DNA from: Sphingobium sp. B2D3C
Lineage (GTDB): Bacteria > Pseudomonadota > Alphaproteobacteria > Sphingomonadales > Sphingomonadaceae
DNA: 64,000 nt
Direction of reading: 5' to 3'
Assembly (NCBI RefSeq): GCF_025961835.1
Contig: NZ_JAOQOK010000001.1
Coordinates: 806,001-870,000 of the forward strand
Part shown: positions 1-9,500 of the stretch, in pieces
How positions within the stretch are numbered: the stretch's first letter is position 1
Layout: every line of letters starts with the position of its first letter
The notes under the pieces: generated by a model
Database searches by the model: none
Seen by the model: the letters and a program-made list of their open reading frames with translations, nothing else
Told to the model about the DNA's origin: nothing
Position numbers and translations under genes: made by a program

Positions 1-272
1 CCGGTGAAGTCACGCTCGCGCAGCGGGCTGCGCCGACACCGACGGACATGCCGAACATCCAGGCGATCGGCGCGCTGCTTTACTCGCGCTACATCTTCCT
101 GTTCGAGGCGGCCGGGCTCATCCTGCTCGTTGCGATGATCGGCGCCATCGTGCTGACGCATCGCGCCCGGGGCGGCGTGCGCTCGCAGGACATCGGCAAG
201 CAGGTCCGCCGCCGGCCCGAGGATGCCGTGCGCAACATCGATCAGCCGGTGGGCAAGGGGGTAGAGCTGTGA
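1..272 (+). CDS. nuoJ: NADH-quinone oxidoreductase subunit J, C-terminal part
   Basis: This is the 3' end of nuoJ; the start lies outside the window. The frame is open from the first bases and ends in TGA at 270-272. The visible part holds one clear membrane helix (around [20 protein letters not shown]) after a short periplasmic or cytoplasmic loop, followed by a basic tail that mentions the usual NuoJ ending with many Arg residues. NuoJ is a membrane-arm subunit of complex I that helps couple quinone reduction to proton pumping. The identity rests mostly on position directly before nuoK, nuoL, nuoM and nuoN, in the standard alphaproteobacterial order, and on the helix pattern. An unusual spacer of about 145 bases with palindromic repeats separates it from nuoK, whereas these two genes are normally almost contiguous. 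Confidence 0.9.
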   Translation, partial: GEVTLAQRAAPTPTDMPNIQAIGALLYSRYIFLFEAAGLILLVAMIGAIVLTHRARGGVRSQDIGKQVRRRPEDAVRNIDQPVGKGVEL

Positions 273-291
273 GCCTCTTCCGCATCAACAC

Positions 292-398
292 TCCGTTCGT
301 GTCGAGCGTCGTCGAGACACGTCGCGCACCCCGCTTCTCGACCTTGGCCTGTCCTGAGCGCCTGCCTATGCAGGCAGTCGAAGGGCTCGAAGCGAATG
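292..398. repeat. REP-like palindromic repeats between nuoJ and nuoK
   Basis: The spacer carries two imperfect palindromic units. The first (about 293-321) has arms CGTGTC and GACACG around a GA-rich centre. The second (about 333-398) carries TGTCCTGAGCG and GTCGAAGGG, the same core words as the repeats at 19.2 and 50.4-50.9 kb, but is interrupted by a small perfect hairpin GCCTGC-CTAT-GCAGGC. Both lie in transcribed operon space and would form RNA hairpins between two complex I genes. The nuoK ribosome binding site (AAGGGAGG, 401-408) begins just after the repeat. Confidence 0.75.
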
Positions 399-417
399 GA
401 AAGGGAGGTCTTTCCGA

Positions 418-723
418 ATGATCGGCCTGGGTCATTATGTCGTCGTCAGCGCGATCCTGTTCGTGCTCGGCGTGCTCGGCATCTTCATCAACCGCAAGAA
501 CATCATCGTCATCCTGATGGCGATCGAGCTGATCCTGCTGGCGGTGAACATCAATCTCGTCGCGTTCAGCGCCTATCTGGGCGATCTGGTCGGGCAGGTC
601 TTCGCCATGTTCGTTCTGACGGTGGCCGCCGGTGAAGCGGCGATCGGTCTGGCGATCCTCGTCATCTATTTCCGTCAGCGCGGCACCATCGCCGTCGACG
701 ATGTCAACCAGATGAAGGGCTGA
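418..723 (+). CDS. nuoK: NADH-quinone oxidoreductase subunit K
   Basis: A 101-residue protein of the usual NuoK length, with three membrane helices. It belongs to the membrane arm of the proton-pumping NADH dehydrogenase. Helix two carries the glutamate of the segment [19 protein letters not shown], and a second glutamate sits in the [12 protein letters not shown] segment; both are the conserved NuoK glutamates that sit on the proton path. The ATG at 418 is preceded by AAGGGAGG with a 9-base spacer. Stop TGA at 721-723 is followed 4 bases later by the GTG start of nuoL, so the two are translated as part of one operon. Confidence 0.97.
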   Translation: MIGLGHYVVVSAILFVLGVLGIFINRKNIIVILMAIELILLAVNINLVAFSAYLGDLVGQVFAMFVLTVAAGEAAIGLAILVIYFRQRGTIAVDDVNQMKG

Positions 724-727
724 TCGC

Positions 728-2854
728 GTGATCTCAATCATCGTCTTCGGTCCGCTGCTGGCCGCGATCATCGCGGGGCTCGGCCAGCGCGCAATCGGCA
801 ATGTGCCGTCCAAGATCATCACGACGGGCGCGCTGTTCCTCTCCTGCGCGCTGTCCTGGCCGATCTTCATCTCCTACCTCACCGGCAATGCGCAGCCGCA
901 GATTGTCGAGCTGTTCACCTGGATGCGCTCCGGCACGCTGGACGTCAGCTGGGCGCTGCGGGTGGATTCGCTCACGGCGACGATGCTCGTCGTCATCACC
1001 AGCGTCTCCGCTCTCGTCCACCTGTATAGCTGGGGCTATATGGACGAGGACCCGGATCAGCCGCGCTTCTTCGCCTATCTCTCGCTGTTCACCTTCGCGA
1101 TGCTGATGCTGGTGACCGCCAACAACCTGCTGCAGATGTTCTTCGGCTGGGAAGGCGTGGGCCTGGCCTCCTATTTGCTGATCGGTTTCTGGTACAAGAA
1201 GCCCTCGGCGGGCGCGGCGGCCATCAAGGCGTTCGTCGTCAACCGCGTCGGCGACTTGGGCTTCATGCTCGGCATCTTCGGCATTTATCTGGTGTTCGGC
1301 ACGATCGACATTCCGGCGATCCTCGCCGCCGCGCCGACCATGGCCGGTTCGACCATCGGCTTCCTCGGCATGCGCCTCGACACCATGACGGTGCTGTGCC
1401 TGCTGCTGTTCATCGGCGCGATGGGCAAGTCCGCGCAGCTCGGCCTCCACACCTGGTTGCCGGACGCGATGGAAGGCCCGACGCCGGTCTCCGCGCTCAT
1501 CCACGCCGCGACCATGGTCACGGCAGGTGTGTTCATGGTCTGCCGCCTTTCGCCGCTGTTCGAGACGAGCGCGACGGCTATGGCGGTGGTTACCATCGTT
1601 GGCGCGGCAACCTGCATCTTCGCCGCCACCATCGGCACGGTGCAGACCGACATCAAGCGCGTGATCGCCTATTCGACCTGCTCGCAGCTCGGCTACATGT
1701 TCTTCGCCGCTGGCGTGGGTGCTTATGGTGCCGCGATGTTCCACCTGCTGACGCACGCCTTCTTCAAGGCGCTGCTCTTCCTTGGTGCCGGCTCGGTAAT
1801 CCATGCCATGCATCACGAGCAGGACATGCGCTATTATGGCGGCCTGCGGAAATCGATCCCGATCACCTTCTGGACGATGCTGCTCGGCACGCTGGCTATT
1901 ACCGGCGTCGGCATTCCCGGCACCTATTTCGGCTTTGCCGGCTTCTTCTCCAAGGATGCCATCTTGGAGAGCGCCTTCGCGGCGGGCGGCCACGGCACGG
2001 GCGCGTTCTTCGTCGGCGCCTTCGCGGCGCTGCTCACCAGCTTCTACAGCTGGCGCCTGATGTTCCTGACCTTCTGGGGCAAGCCCCGCTGGGCAGGCAG
2101 CGAGCACATTCAGCACGCTGTGCATGATGCCCATGGGCATGATGCCCACGGCCACGGTCATGACGACCATGCCCACGCCGAAGCGCACGGCCATGCCGAG
2201 CATGGCGCGGAGAATCCGCCGGCGCAGGAAGATGCGGGCCATGATCCGCACGGCCATGGCGTCGATGCGCAGGCGACCGGCACGGCAGGCTATCATCCCC
2301 ATGAGAGCCCGCTGGTCATGCTCATCCCGCTGATTGTGCTGAGCCTTGGCGCGGTGCTGGGTGGTTATGTGTTCTACTACAGCTTCTTCGGTGTCGAAGA
2401 GGGCGCCCGCTTCTGGGCGGCCAGCACCCTCTATTTCAACGAGCATCTGGTTCACGCCGCGCATGAAGTGCCGTTCTGGGTGAAGGCGACGCCGGCCGTC
2501 GTCATGCTCACCGGCCTCGTCATCGCCTGGCTGGCCTATATCCGCCACACCGACTGGCCGGCCAAGTTTACGGCGCAGTTCTACATGCTCTACGATTTCC
2601 TGCTGCATAAGTGGTATTTCGATGAGCTGTACGATCTCATCTTCGTTCGCCCGGCCATGTGGCTCGGCCGCGTCTTCTGGAAGGGCGGCGACCAGGGGGT
2701 CATCGATCGGTTCGGTCCCAATGGCGCGGCGGCGGTCGTCGTCGCCGGCAGCCGGGTCACGCGGGCCATGCAGTCGGGCTATCTCTATTCCTATGCGCTG
2801 GTGATGCTGATTGGCCTCGCCGCGGCAGTCACCTGGGCGATCATGCCGAAATGA
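728..2854 (+). CDS. nuoL: NADH-quinone oxidoreductase subunit L
   Basis: A 708-residue antiporter-like subunit of complex I, starting with GTG at 728. It has the NuoL N-terminal region ([17 protein letters not shown]) and the proton-translocating core with [20 protein letters not shown] and the lysine-containing helices of the family. It is somewhat longer than the E. coli protein (about 613 residues) because of a His-rich loop at residues 460-526 (18 His, with Asp and Glu) placed before the last membrane helices. The C-terminus holds the long lateral helix and the final anchor. The stop overlaps the nuoM start in ATGA (2851-2854). The function is not in doubt; the role of the His-rich loop is unknown, but metal binding is plausible. 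Confidence 0.97.
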   Translation: MISIIVFGPLLAAIIAGLGQRAIGNVPSKIITTGALFLSCALSWPIFISYLTGNAQPQIVELFTWMRSGTLDVSWALRVDSLTATMLVVITSVSALVHLYSWGYMDEDPDQPRFFAYLSLFTFAMLMLVTANNLLQMFFGWEGVGLASYLLIGFWYKKPSAGAAAIKAFVVNRVGDLGFMLGIFGIYLVFGTIDIPAILAAAPTMAGSTIGFLGMRLDTMTVLCLLLFIGAMGKSAQLGLHTWLPDAMEGPTPVSALIHAATMVTAGVFMVCRLSPLFETSATAMAVVTIVGAATCIFAATIGTVQTDIKRVIAYSTCSQLGYMFFAAGVGAYGAAMFHLLTHAFFKALLFLGAGSVIHAMHHEQDMRYYGGLRKSIPITFWTMLLGTLAITGVGIPGTYFGFAGFFSKDAILESAFAAGGHGTGAFFVGAFAALLTSFYSWRLMFLTFWGKPRWAGSEHIQHAVHDAHGHDAHGHGHDDHAHAEAHGHAEHGAENPPAQEDAGHDPHGHGVDAQATGTAGYHPHESPLVMLIPLIVLSLGAVLGGYVFYYSFFGVEEGARFWAASTLYFNEHLVHAAHEVPFWVKATPAVVMLTGLVIAWLAYIRHTDWPAKFTAQFYMLYDFLLHKWYFDELYDLIFVRPAMWLGRVFWKGGDQGVIDRFGPNGAAAVVVAGSRVTRAMQSGYLYSYALVMLIGLAAAVTWAIMPK

Positions 2855-4398
2855 GCCAGAGCTTCCCCATCCTTTCGCTGATGCTCGCCGTTCCGATGAT
2901 CGGCGCCATCGCCTGCCTGTTCGTCTCGGCGCAGTCGGCGCGCTGGATCGCGCTCGCCGCGACCCTGATCGACCTGGTGCTGGGCGCAATCCTCTGGCTG
3001 AGCTTTGACATGACGCCCGGCGCGGCGGAATGGCAGTTCACCGAATATGCGCCGATCTTCGGGCGGTTCGCCTGGGCGCTGGGCATCGACGGCATCGCCC
3101 TGATGCTGATCGCACTCACGGTGTTCCTGATGCCGATCTGCATCGGCGCGAGCTGGGAATCCGTGAAGGACCGCGTCGGCGAATATATGGCGGCGTTCCT
3201 GTTCATGGAGACGCTGATGATCGGCGTCTTCGCGGCGCAGGACATCTTCCTCTTCTACATCTTCTTCGAGGCCGGCCTCATCCCGATGTATCTCATCATC
3301 GGCATCTGGGGCGGCGCGGACCGGATCTACGCCAGCTACAAATTCTTCCTCTATACGCTGCTCGGCTCGGTGCTGATGCTCATCGCAATGCTGTGGATGG
3401 TCCGCACGGCCGGTTCCACCAGCATTCCAGTGCTGATGGCCTATGACTTCCCGCCGCATGCGCAGACCTGGTTGTTCCTCGCCTTTTTCGCAAGCTTTGC
3501 GGTGAAGATGCCGATGTGGCCGGTCCACACCTGGCTGCCGGATGCGCATGTGCAGGCGCCGACCGCAGGGTCGGTGATCCTCGCCGGCGTGCTGCTGAAG
3601 ATGGGCGGCTATGGCTTCATCCGCTTCTCGCTGCCGATGTTTCCGGTCGCCTCGGCCGAACTGGCCTGGCTGGTCTGGGGTCTCTCGATGGTCGCGGTGG
3701 TCTACACCAGTCTCGTCGCGCTGGTGCAGAGCGACATGAAGAAGCTGATCGCTTATTCCTCGGTCGCGCACATGGCGATCGTGACGGTCGGTCTGTTCGC
3801 CTTCAACCAGCAGGGTGTCGAGGGCGCCATGATGGTGATGCTGGGCCACGGCCTGGTTTCCGGCGCGCTCTTCCTGTGCGTGGGCATCATCTATGATCGC
3901 CTGCACACCCGCGAGATCAGTCGCTATGGCGGCCTTGCGGTCAACATGCCCAAATATGCGCTGCTGTTCATGCTCTTCACCATGGCCTCCGTTGGCCTGC
4001 CGGGCACGAGCAACTTCGTGGGCGAACTGCTCGCGCTGATGGGCATCTATCAGGCGTCGAGCTGGGTGGCGCTGGTTTGCACCACCGGCATCATCCTGGG
4101 CGCCGCCTACATGCTGTGGCTCTACCGCCGCGTCGTGTTCGGCGATCTGGTGAAGGATGACGTGCGCGCCATGCCGGACCTCTCGGCGCGTGAACTGGCG
4201 CTGCTGGTGCCGATTGCCGCTGCGGTGCTGTGGATGGGCGTCTATCCCGAGAGCTTCCTGGCGCCGATGCGTGGCAATGTCGCCAGCATCGTTGCCCGCA
4301 CGGAAGCGGTGAAGCCCGCCGGTGACGCCCATCTCACCAAGGGCACGGGCAAGGCCGCTACAACACATCACGAAGAACACGCCGAGGGGGCGCACTGA
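2851..4398 (+). CDS. nuoM: NADH-quinone oxidoreductase subunit M
   Basis: A 515-residue antiporter-like membrane subunit of complex I. The start is taken at the ATG overlapping the nuoL stop (ATGA), because this gives [10 protein letters not shown], the normal short NuoM beginning; the frame stays open further upstream but that part overlaps nuoL. Conserved landmarks include the glutamate in [17 protein letters not shown], the [20 protein letters not shown] motif and [14 protein letters not shown] with its lysines. The C-terminus ends in a short His- and Glu-containing tail ([12 protein letters not shown]). The stop overlaps nuoN in TGATG. Confidence 0.97.
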   Translation: MSQSFPILSLMLAVPMIGAIACLFVSAQSARWIALAATLIDLVLGAILWLSFDMTPGAAEWQFTEYAPIFGRFAWALGIDGIALMLIALTVFLMPICIGASWESVKDRVGEYMAAFLFMETLMIGVFAAQDIFLFYIFFEAGLIPMYLIIGIWGGADRIYASYKFFLYTLLGSVLMLIAMLWMVRTAGSTSIPVLMAYDFPPHAQTWLFLAFFASFAVKMPMWPVHTWLPDAHVQAPTAGSVILAGVLLKMGGYGFIRFSLPMFPVASAELAWLVWGLSMVAVVYTSLVALVQSDMKKLIAYSSVAHMAIVTVGLFAFNQQGVEGAMMVMLGHGLVSGALFLCVGIIYDRLHTREISRYGGLAVNMPKYALLFMLFTMASVGLPGTSNFVGELLALMGIYQASSWVALVCTTGIILGAAYMLWLYRRVVFGDLVKDDVRAMPDLSARELALLVPIAAAVLWMGVYPESFLAPMRGNVASIVARTEAVKPAGDAHLTKGTGKAATTHHEEHAEGAH

Positions 4399-5837
4399 TG
4401 GATAGCCTGGGCGTATTCGCTTCGGTCCTGCCGGAAATCACGCTGACGATCTCGGGCCTGGTCCTGCTGATGGTCAGTGCCTTTGCAGGCGATAGCGCCG
4501 GTCGCACGGTGAGCTGGCTCTCCGTGCTGGCGCTCGCCGTGGCCGGGCTGCTTCTCGCTACGCCGGCGGTGAATGCCGGCGGGCTGATATTCGAGGGTCT
4601 CTACCGCGCCGATGCCTTTGCGAGCTTCGCCAAGGCGCTGATCTTCTTCGCGGCTGCGGCCTGCATCGTCGTGGCACCGCGCTTCTTCGATGGCGATGGC
4701 GGGCTGCGCGCCGAATATCCGGTGCTGATCCTCTTCTCGTCCATCGGCATGTCGATGATGGTGTCGGCGGCCGATCTGCTGACACTCTATATCGGCCTCG
4801 AGCTGCAGAGCCTGGCGGCCTATGTTCTCGCGAGCTTTGCCCGCAAGGATTCGCGCTCGGCAGAAGCGGGCCTCAAATATTTCGTGCTCGGCGGCCTCGC
4901 GAGCGGCATCCTTCTTTATGGCATGTCGTTGCTTTATGGCTTCTCCGGCACGACCAGCTTCACTGGTGTCGCTGCAGCGATGGCCGATGGCCTGAGCACC
5001 GGCGAGATGTTCGGCATGGTGTTCGTGCTGGCTGGCCTTGCTTTCAAGATCAGTGCCGTGCCGTTCCACATGTGGACGCCGGACGTGTATGAAGGTGCGC
5101 CGACGCCGGTTACCGCCTTCTTCGCCAGCGCACCCAAGGTCGCCGCGCTCGCGCTGACGGTGCGCGTCGCGATCAGCGCGATGGGGCCGAGCGGCGTCGC
5201 CTGGCAGCAGATCATCATCTTCATGGCCTTGGCGTCCATCGTGCTGGGCGCCGTTGCGGCGATCAACCAGCCCAACATCAAGCGGCTGTTGGCTTATTCC
5301 TCGATCAACAACATCGGTTTCGCGCTGATCGGCCTGGCGGCCGGCACGGCCGAAGGCGTTGCAGCGGTGATGAGCTATCTGTTCATCTACATCATCATGA
5401 CGGTCGGCAGCTTCGTCTGCGTGCTGCAGATGCGGGATGAGGACGGCAATCCGGTCGAGACGATCGCGAGCCTCGCGGGCCTGTCGCGCTCGCGGCCGGG
5501 TCTGGCGGCTGCGCTGGCGATCTTCATGTTCAGCCTTGCGGGTATTCCGCCGCTGTTCGGCTTCTGGGCCAAGTTCCTGGTGTTCGATGCCGCCGTCGGC
5601 GCGGGCCTTACGCCGCTGGCCGCCATCGGTATCGCGGCTTCGGTGATCGGCGCCTTCTATTATCTCAAGGTGGTCAAGACGATGTACTTCGACCAGCCGG
5701 CCGAGCCTTATGGCACCGCCCGCAGCCCGCTGGAATATGGGCTTATGACCGCCTGCGCGGCGATCATCGTGGTGGGCTATCTGCTCAACCCCTGGCTCGA
5801 CCGGGCGAGCGCGGCTGCTGCAGCTTCGCTTTTCTGA
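4398..5837 (+). CDS. nuoN: NADH-quinone oxidoreductase subunit N
   Basis: A 479-residue membrane subunit, the third antiporter-like module of complex I and the last gene of the nuo operon. Typical segments are FHMWTPDVYEGAPTPVTAFF, NIKRLLAYSSINNIGFALIG and the helix with GIPPLFGFWAKFLVF. The start codon overlaps the nuoM stop (TGATG), indicating translational coupling. A GC-rich hairpin follows the stop, so transcription of nuo probably stops or is reduced before birA, although the downstream genes run in the same direction. Confidence 0.97.
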   Translation: MDSLGVFASVLPEITLTISGLVLLMVSAFAGDSAGRTVSWLSVLALAVAGLLLATPAVNAGGLIFEGLYRADAFASFAKALIFFAAAACIVVAPRFFDGDGGLRAEYPVLILFSSIGMSMMVSAADLLTLYIGLELQSLAAYVLASFARKDSRSAEAGLKYFVLGGLASGILLYGMSLLYGFSGTTSFTGVAAAMADGLSTGEMFGMVFVLAGLAFKISAVPFHMWTPDVYEGAPTPVTAFFASAPKVAALALTVRVAISAMGPSGVAWQQIIIFMALASIVLGAVAAINQPNIKRLLAYSSINNIGFALIGLAAGTAEGVAAVMSYLFIYIIMTVGSFVCVLQMRDEDGNPVETIASLAGLSRSRPGLAAALAIFMFSLAGIPPLFGFWAKFLVFDAAVGAGLTPLAAIGIAASVIGAFYYLKVVKTMYFDQPAEPYGTARSPLEYGLMTACAAIIVVGYLLNPWLDRASAAAAASLF

Positions 5838-5839
5838 GA

Positions 5840-5878
5840 CCGCCGCGCGTCGCCTCCCGAGGGGGGCGACGCGGCGGT
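5840..5878 (+). terminator. GC-rich hairpin after nuoN
   Basis: An inverted repeat CCGCCGCGCGTCGCC / GGCGACGCGGCGG with a short loop begins just after the nuoN stop. There is no run of T after it, so it is either a weak terminator or an mRNA 3'-end stabiliser. Confidence 0.45.
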
Positions 5879-5937
5879 GCCCAATGGGCGCGTCGATGAC
5901 CCTCGATCACCGCATGGCGTCACAGGGGCGCGGCTAG

Positions 5938-6657
5938 ATGGTTCACGCGCGCATCCATGTCGTACCGGAAACCGGCTCCACCAATGCCGATCTGCGCGCG
6001 CAGGCCGATCGCTGGCCGGATGGGCACTGGCTTCGCGCCGAGCGCCAGATGGCCGGGCGAGGGCGGCTCGGGCGTGCATGGCAGAGTCCGACGGGCAATC
6101 TCTACGCGTCCACCCTGATCGCGCTGCAGCCGGGTGATCCGCCAGTCACCGGCATCAGTTTGATGATGGGGATCGCGGTCCATGACGCGCTTTCAAGCCT
6201 CGCAGAGAAGGCGCCGATCCTGCTGAAATGGCCCAATGATGTTCTTGCGGATGGCGCCAAGCTCGCGGGCATGTTGCTGGAGCGGGAGGGGCAGGCGATC
6301 ATCGCCGGGATCGGGGTCAATATCGCCACCGCGCCGTCGCTCGCCGACCGCCCGACCGTGGCGCTGAACGCCTTGCCGGGCGGGGCTGACGTTACCGCCG
6401 AGGCGGTTCTCGACGCGCTGGTTCTCGCGGTCGACCGCTGGCTGCCACGCTGGCGCGCCGAGGGGATGGCCGCGTTCATTCCCGCCTGGCTTGCCCGTGC
6501 GCATCCCATCGGCACGCCGCTGGTGGTGACGGGCACGGGTGACACGTCCCTGCACGGGCGCTTTGCCGGCCTGCGCGGCGATGGCGCGCTGATGCTCGCC
6601 TGCGAGGATGGGACACAGGCGGTCGTGCACAGCGGCGATGTCGGCATATTGCCTTGA
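5938..6657 (+). CDS. birA: biotin-[acetyl-CoA-carboxylase] ligase
   Basis: A 239-residue biotin protein ligase that activates biotin with ATP and attaches it to the carboxyl carrier protein of acetyl-CoA carboxylase. The sequence shows the biotinoyl-AMP loop GRGRLGRAWQSPTGNLYAS at about residues 40-58 and the KWPNDVL motif at about 97-103, then a small C-terminal domain. There is no N-terminal helix-turn-helix, so it is a stand-alone ligase and not a repressor like E. coli BirA. It starts 100 bases after nuoN with only a weak ribosome binding site, and is followed by coaX and rnj in the same direction, an arrangement common in alphaproteobacteria. Confidence 0.93.
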   Translation: MVHARIHVVPETGSTNADLRAQADRWPDGHWLRAERQMAGRGRLGRAWQSPTGNLYASTLIALQPGDPPVTGISLMMGIAVHDALSSLAEKAPILLKWPNDVLADGAKLAGMLLEREGQAIIAGIGVNIATAPSLADRPTVALNALPGGADVTAEAVLDALVLAVDRWLPRWRAEGMAAFIPAWLARAHPIGTPLVVTGTGDTSLHGRFAGLRGDGALMLACEDGTQAVVHSGDVGILP

Positions 6658-6701
6658 ATTCGGCGCTGGAAACGCGCAACGCCGCCTGAGAGGATCAGCC
6701 C

Positions 6702-7490
6702 ATGTTGCTAGCCATCGATGCCGGAAATACCAATGTCGTCTTCGCGCTGATCGCGCCCGATCGCACGATCCGCGCGCGCTGGCGGATCGCCACCGATCCG
6801 CGCCGCACCGGCGATGAATATGCCGTGTGGATCAACCAGCTGCTCCAGCTCGAAGGGCTGGGCATGAAGGATGTGACGGCGGTGATCGTCTCCACGGTCG
6901 TGCCGCGCGCGCTGCATAATCTCGACGTGCTGGCCCGCAAATATTTCGGCGTCGAGCCGCTGATTGCCGGCAAGCCGCCGGTGGAGTGGCACATCAATGT
7001 GGACGTGCCGATGCCGCAAACGCTCGGCGCGGATCGCGCGCTCAATGCCATCGCCGCCCATGACGCTTATGAGGGCGATCTCATCGTCATCGATTTCGGC
7101 ACCGCGACGACCTTCGATTATATCGATTATACCGGCGCCTATAAGGGCGGGATCATTGCGCCGGGCATCAACCTGTCGCTCGATGCGCTGGTGAACAATG
7201 CCGCGAAACTGCCCCGCATCGCCATCGAATCCCCCCGCAACAATGATTCCGTGATCGGCCGCACCACGGAGGACCAGATGCTGATTGGTGTTTTCTGGGG
7301 ATATGTGGCAATGATGGAGGGGCTGGTCATGCGGATGCGCAAGGAGATCGGCCGCCCGGCGACTGTCCTTGCCACCGGCGGCCTCGCCATTTTGTTCGAC
7401 CAGAAGACCGATCTCTTCGATGCCATTGTGCCGGATCTCACATTGACCGGCCTGGCACTCCTTTATGAACGCAGCGGAAAAAGTGCATGA
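6702..7490 (+). CDS. coaX: type III pantothenate kinase
   Basis: A 262-residue CoaX-type pantothenate kinase, the first step of coenzyme A synthesis from pantothenate. The ASKHA fold is visible from the phosphate loop [16 protein letters not shown] at the N-terminus, the [12 protein letters not shown] region, and [11 protein letters not shown], which holds the second phosphate-binding and catalytic Asp. Unlike CoaA it is not inhibited by CoA and needs a monovalent cation (family knowledge). A ribosome binding site GAGAGGA lies before the ATG. Its stop overlaps the start of the ribonuclease J gene (ATGA at 7487-7490), a conserved coupling of these two genes in this group. Confidence 0.96.
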   Translation: MLLAIDAGNTNVVFALIAPDRTIRARWRIATDPRRTGDEYAVWINQLLQLEGLGMKDVTAVIVSTVVPRALHNLDVLARKYFGVEPLIAGKPPVEWHINVDVPMPQTLGADRALNAIAAHDAYEGDLIVIDFGTATTFDYIDYTGAYKGGIIAPGINLSLDALVNNAAKLPRIAIESPRNNDSVIGRTTEDQMLIGVFWGYVAMMEGLVMRMRKEIGRPATVLATGGLAILFDQKTDLFDAIVPDLTLTGLALLYERSGKSA

Positions 7491-9133
7491 CGCCAGGCGA
7501 TGAACTTCTCTTCCTGGCCCTTGGTGGGTCAGGCGAAATTGGCATGAATCTCAATCTCTATGGCTGTCGTGGCAAATGGTTGATGGTGGATCTGGGGGTG
7601 ACCTTCTCCGATCCGTCCTTCCCCGGCATCGATCTCATCATGCCGGACACCGCGTTCATCGAGGAGCGGCAGAAGGATCTGCTCGGCATCGTGCTCACCC
7701 ATGGGCATGAGGATCATATCGGCGCGGTGCCCTATCTTGCGGCCGATCTCGACGTGCCGATCTATGCAACGCCGTTCACCGCCGGTCTGGTGCGGGGCAA
7801 GCTCGCCGAGGAAGGTCTGACGGACAGCGTGACGCTGCATGTCATCCAGGAGGACGAGAGCTTCCAACTCGGCGACTTCCGGATGCGCTATCTGCCGCTG
7901 GCGCACTCCATCCCGGAAGGCAATGCGCTGCTGATCGAGACGCCCTTTGGCCGCATCTTCCACACCGGCGACTGGAAGCTCGACGATGAGCCCCAGATCG
8001 GCGTGCCGTCCACAGCAGAAGAGCTGAAGGCGGTGGGCGACGAGGGCGTATTGGCGCTCGTGTGCGACAGCACCAATGTGTTCAATCCCGAGGCCAGCGG
8101 CTCGGAAGGCTCTGTGCAGGCCGATCTGCTGAGCACCATCGCCGGCGCTAAGGGCCGGGTGGTGGTGACCACCTTCGCCAGCAATGCCGCGCGCCTGCAG
8201 ACGCTGGCCAATGTGGCGCGGCTCACCGGGCGCAAACTCTGTGTCGCCGGGCGCTCGCTCGATCGCATCATCACCATCGCCAAGAGCTGCGGCTATCTGC
8301 AGAATCTGCCGCCGATGCTGGACTTCGACGCGATCATGGCGGTGCCGCCGCGCGAAGCGATGATCATCGCGACTGGCGGCCAGGGCGAATCCCGCGCCGC
8401 GCTCGCCCGCATCGCGACCGATCAACACCCGATCAAGCTGGATACCGGCGACACGGTGATCTTCTCGTCGCGCAAGATTCCCGGCAACGAGCTGGCCATC
8501 GGCCGCATCCAGAATGCGCTGGCGGCCAAGAATGTGGTGATGATCACCGAGAATGACGCGCATATCCACGTCTCCGGCCACCCCGGGCGGCCGGAGCTGG
8601 CGGCGATGTATGGCTGGATCCGGCCCGAGATGATTGTGCCGGTGCACGGCGAATTGCGCCATATGGCGGAGCAGGCGCGCTTTGCCGCGGAGCAGGGCAT
8701 CGAGCGCGGCATCGTGCAGACCAATGGCGACATCATCCGCCTCGCGCCCGATGGGCCGCACAAGATCGGCGAGACGCCCGCCGGGCGCCTGGTGCTGGAT
8801 GGCGACGTGATCCTGCCGGCCGATGGCAACACCATGAACGAGCGTCGCAAGATCATGATCCACGGCCATATGAGCGTGGGCCTCGCCATTTCCGCCAAGG
8901 GCAAGATGCTGGGCGTGCCGGATATCCGCACAAAGGGTGTGCCGGTGGAGGATGATCGTGAGCAGTTTCTCGCCGATGCCGCCAAGGCCGTGGGCGCAGT
9001 GGTTGCCAAGGGCAAGGCGAGCGGGGACGTCGAATCCCTGCGGGAAGCGGTGCGCATTGGTGCGCGCCGCGTGGCGTTCGAGTGGACCGGCAAGAAGCCG
9101 ATCGTCGATGTGACGATCGTGCAGGCCGGCTGA
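7487..9133 (+). CDS. rnj: ribonuclease J
   Basis: A 548-residue RNase J, a metallo-beta-lactamase/beta-CASP nuclease with endonuclease and 5'-3' exonuclease activity that matures rRNA and degrades mRNA. The zinc motif HGHEDH is at residues 72-77, with further ligands in LAHSIPEGN and HTGDWKLD. The beta-CASP part carries [29 protein letters not shown] and [14 protein letters not shown] motifs (here [10 protein letters not shown]), followed by a C-terminal domain. The start overlaps the coaX stop. The length is normal for the alphaproteobacterial enzyme. Confidence 0.95.
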   Translation: MTPGDELLFLALGGSGEIGMNLNLYGCRGKWLMVDLGVTFSDPSFPGIDLIMPDTAFIEERQKDLLGIVLTHGHEDHIGAVPYLAADLDVPIYATPFTAGLVRGKLAEEGLTDSVTLHVIQEDESFQLGDFRMRYLPLAHSIPEGNALLIETPFGRIFHTGDWKLDDEPQIGVPSTAEELKAVGDEGVLALVCDSTNVFNPEASGSEGSVQADLLSTIAGAKGRVVVTTFASNAARLQTLANVARLTGRKLCVAGRSLDRIITIAKSCGYLQNLPPMLDFDAIMAVPPREAMIIATGGQGESRAALARIATDQHPIKLDTGDTVIFSSRKIPGNELAIGRIQNALAAKNVVMITENDAHIHVSGHPGRPELAAMYGWIRPEMIVPVHGELRHMAEQARFAAEQGIERGIVQTNGDIIRLAPDGPHKIGETPAGRLVLDGDVILPADGNTMNERRKIMIHGHMSVGLAISAKGKMLGVPDIRTKGVPVEDDREQFLADAAKAVGAVVAKGKASGDVESLREAVRIGARRVAFEWTGKKPIVDVTIVQAG

Positions 9134-9144
9134 GGGAGGCGAGG

Positions 9145-9429
9145 ATGCAAATCGGCTCCGCGCTGGCGATCTATTTTCTGATCTGGTTTCTCAGCCTGTT
9201 TCTGGTGTTGCCGTTCGGCGTGCGCACCAGCGACGAGCTTGGGAAGGAGAAGGTGCCGGGGCAGGCGGACAGCGCACCCCATGAGTTCCGTTTCTTCCGC
9301 ATGATCCTGCGCACGACGGTGCTTTCCGCCCTGTTCTTTGCGCTGTTCTACGCGAACTGGGAATATGGCTGGATCACCATCCGCAGCTTCGACGGGTTTT
9401 TGAACGCCCCTGAGAGCCTCCGGCAGTAA
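9145..9429 (+). CDS. DUF1467 family small membrane protein
   Basis: A 94-residue protein with two predicted membrane helices (ALAIYFLIWFLSLFLVLPFG and the segment around VLSALFFALFYANWEYG). The ATG at 9145 is chosen because GGGAGGCGAGG stands directly before it; a longer frame would start inside rnj. It sits 11 bases after the ribonuclease J stop and is probably co-transcribed with it. The motif LPFGVRTSDE and the position match the DUF1467 family found next to rnj in alphaproteobacteria. Its function is unknown. Confidence 0.8.
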   Translation: MQIGSALAIYFLIWFLSLFLVLPFGVRTSDELGKEKVPGQADSAPHEFRFFRMILRTTVLSALFFALFYANWEYGWITIRSFDGFLNAPESLRQ

Positions 9430-9500
9430 GCGCAGAGCCTCCGGCAATAAGCGGGAAGGCGGGCGCGCGGTTTCAGCCGCGCGCCCCGCTCAGTTCGGTC

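Noticed and set aside
118..870. Long minus-strand open frame across nuoJ-nuoL
   Set aside because: It is His/Asp/Arg-rich shadow coding of the GC-rich nuo genes and lacks a ribosome binding site.
2105..2305. His-rich NuoL loop as a sequencing artefact or frameshift
   Set aside because: The frame stays open with family motifs on both sides and the loop lies at a natural variable site.
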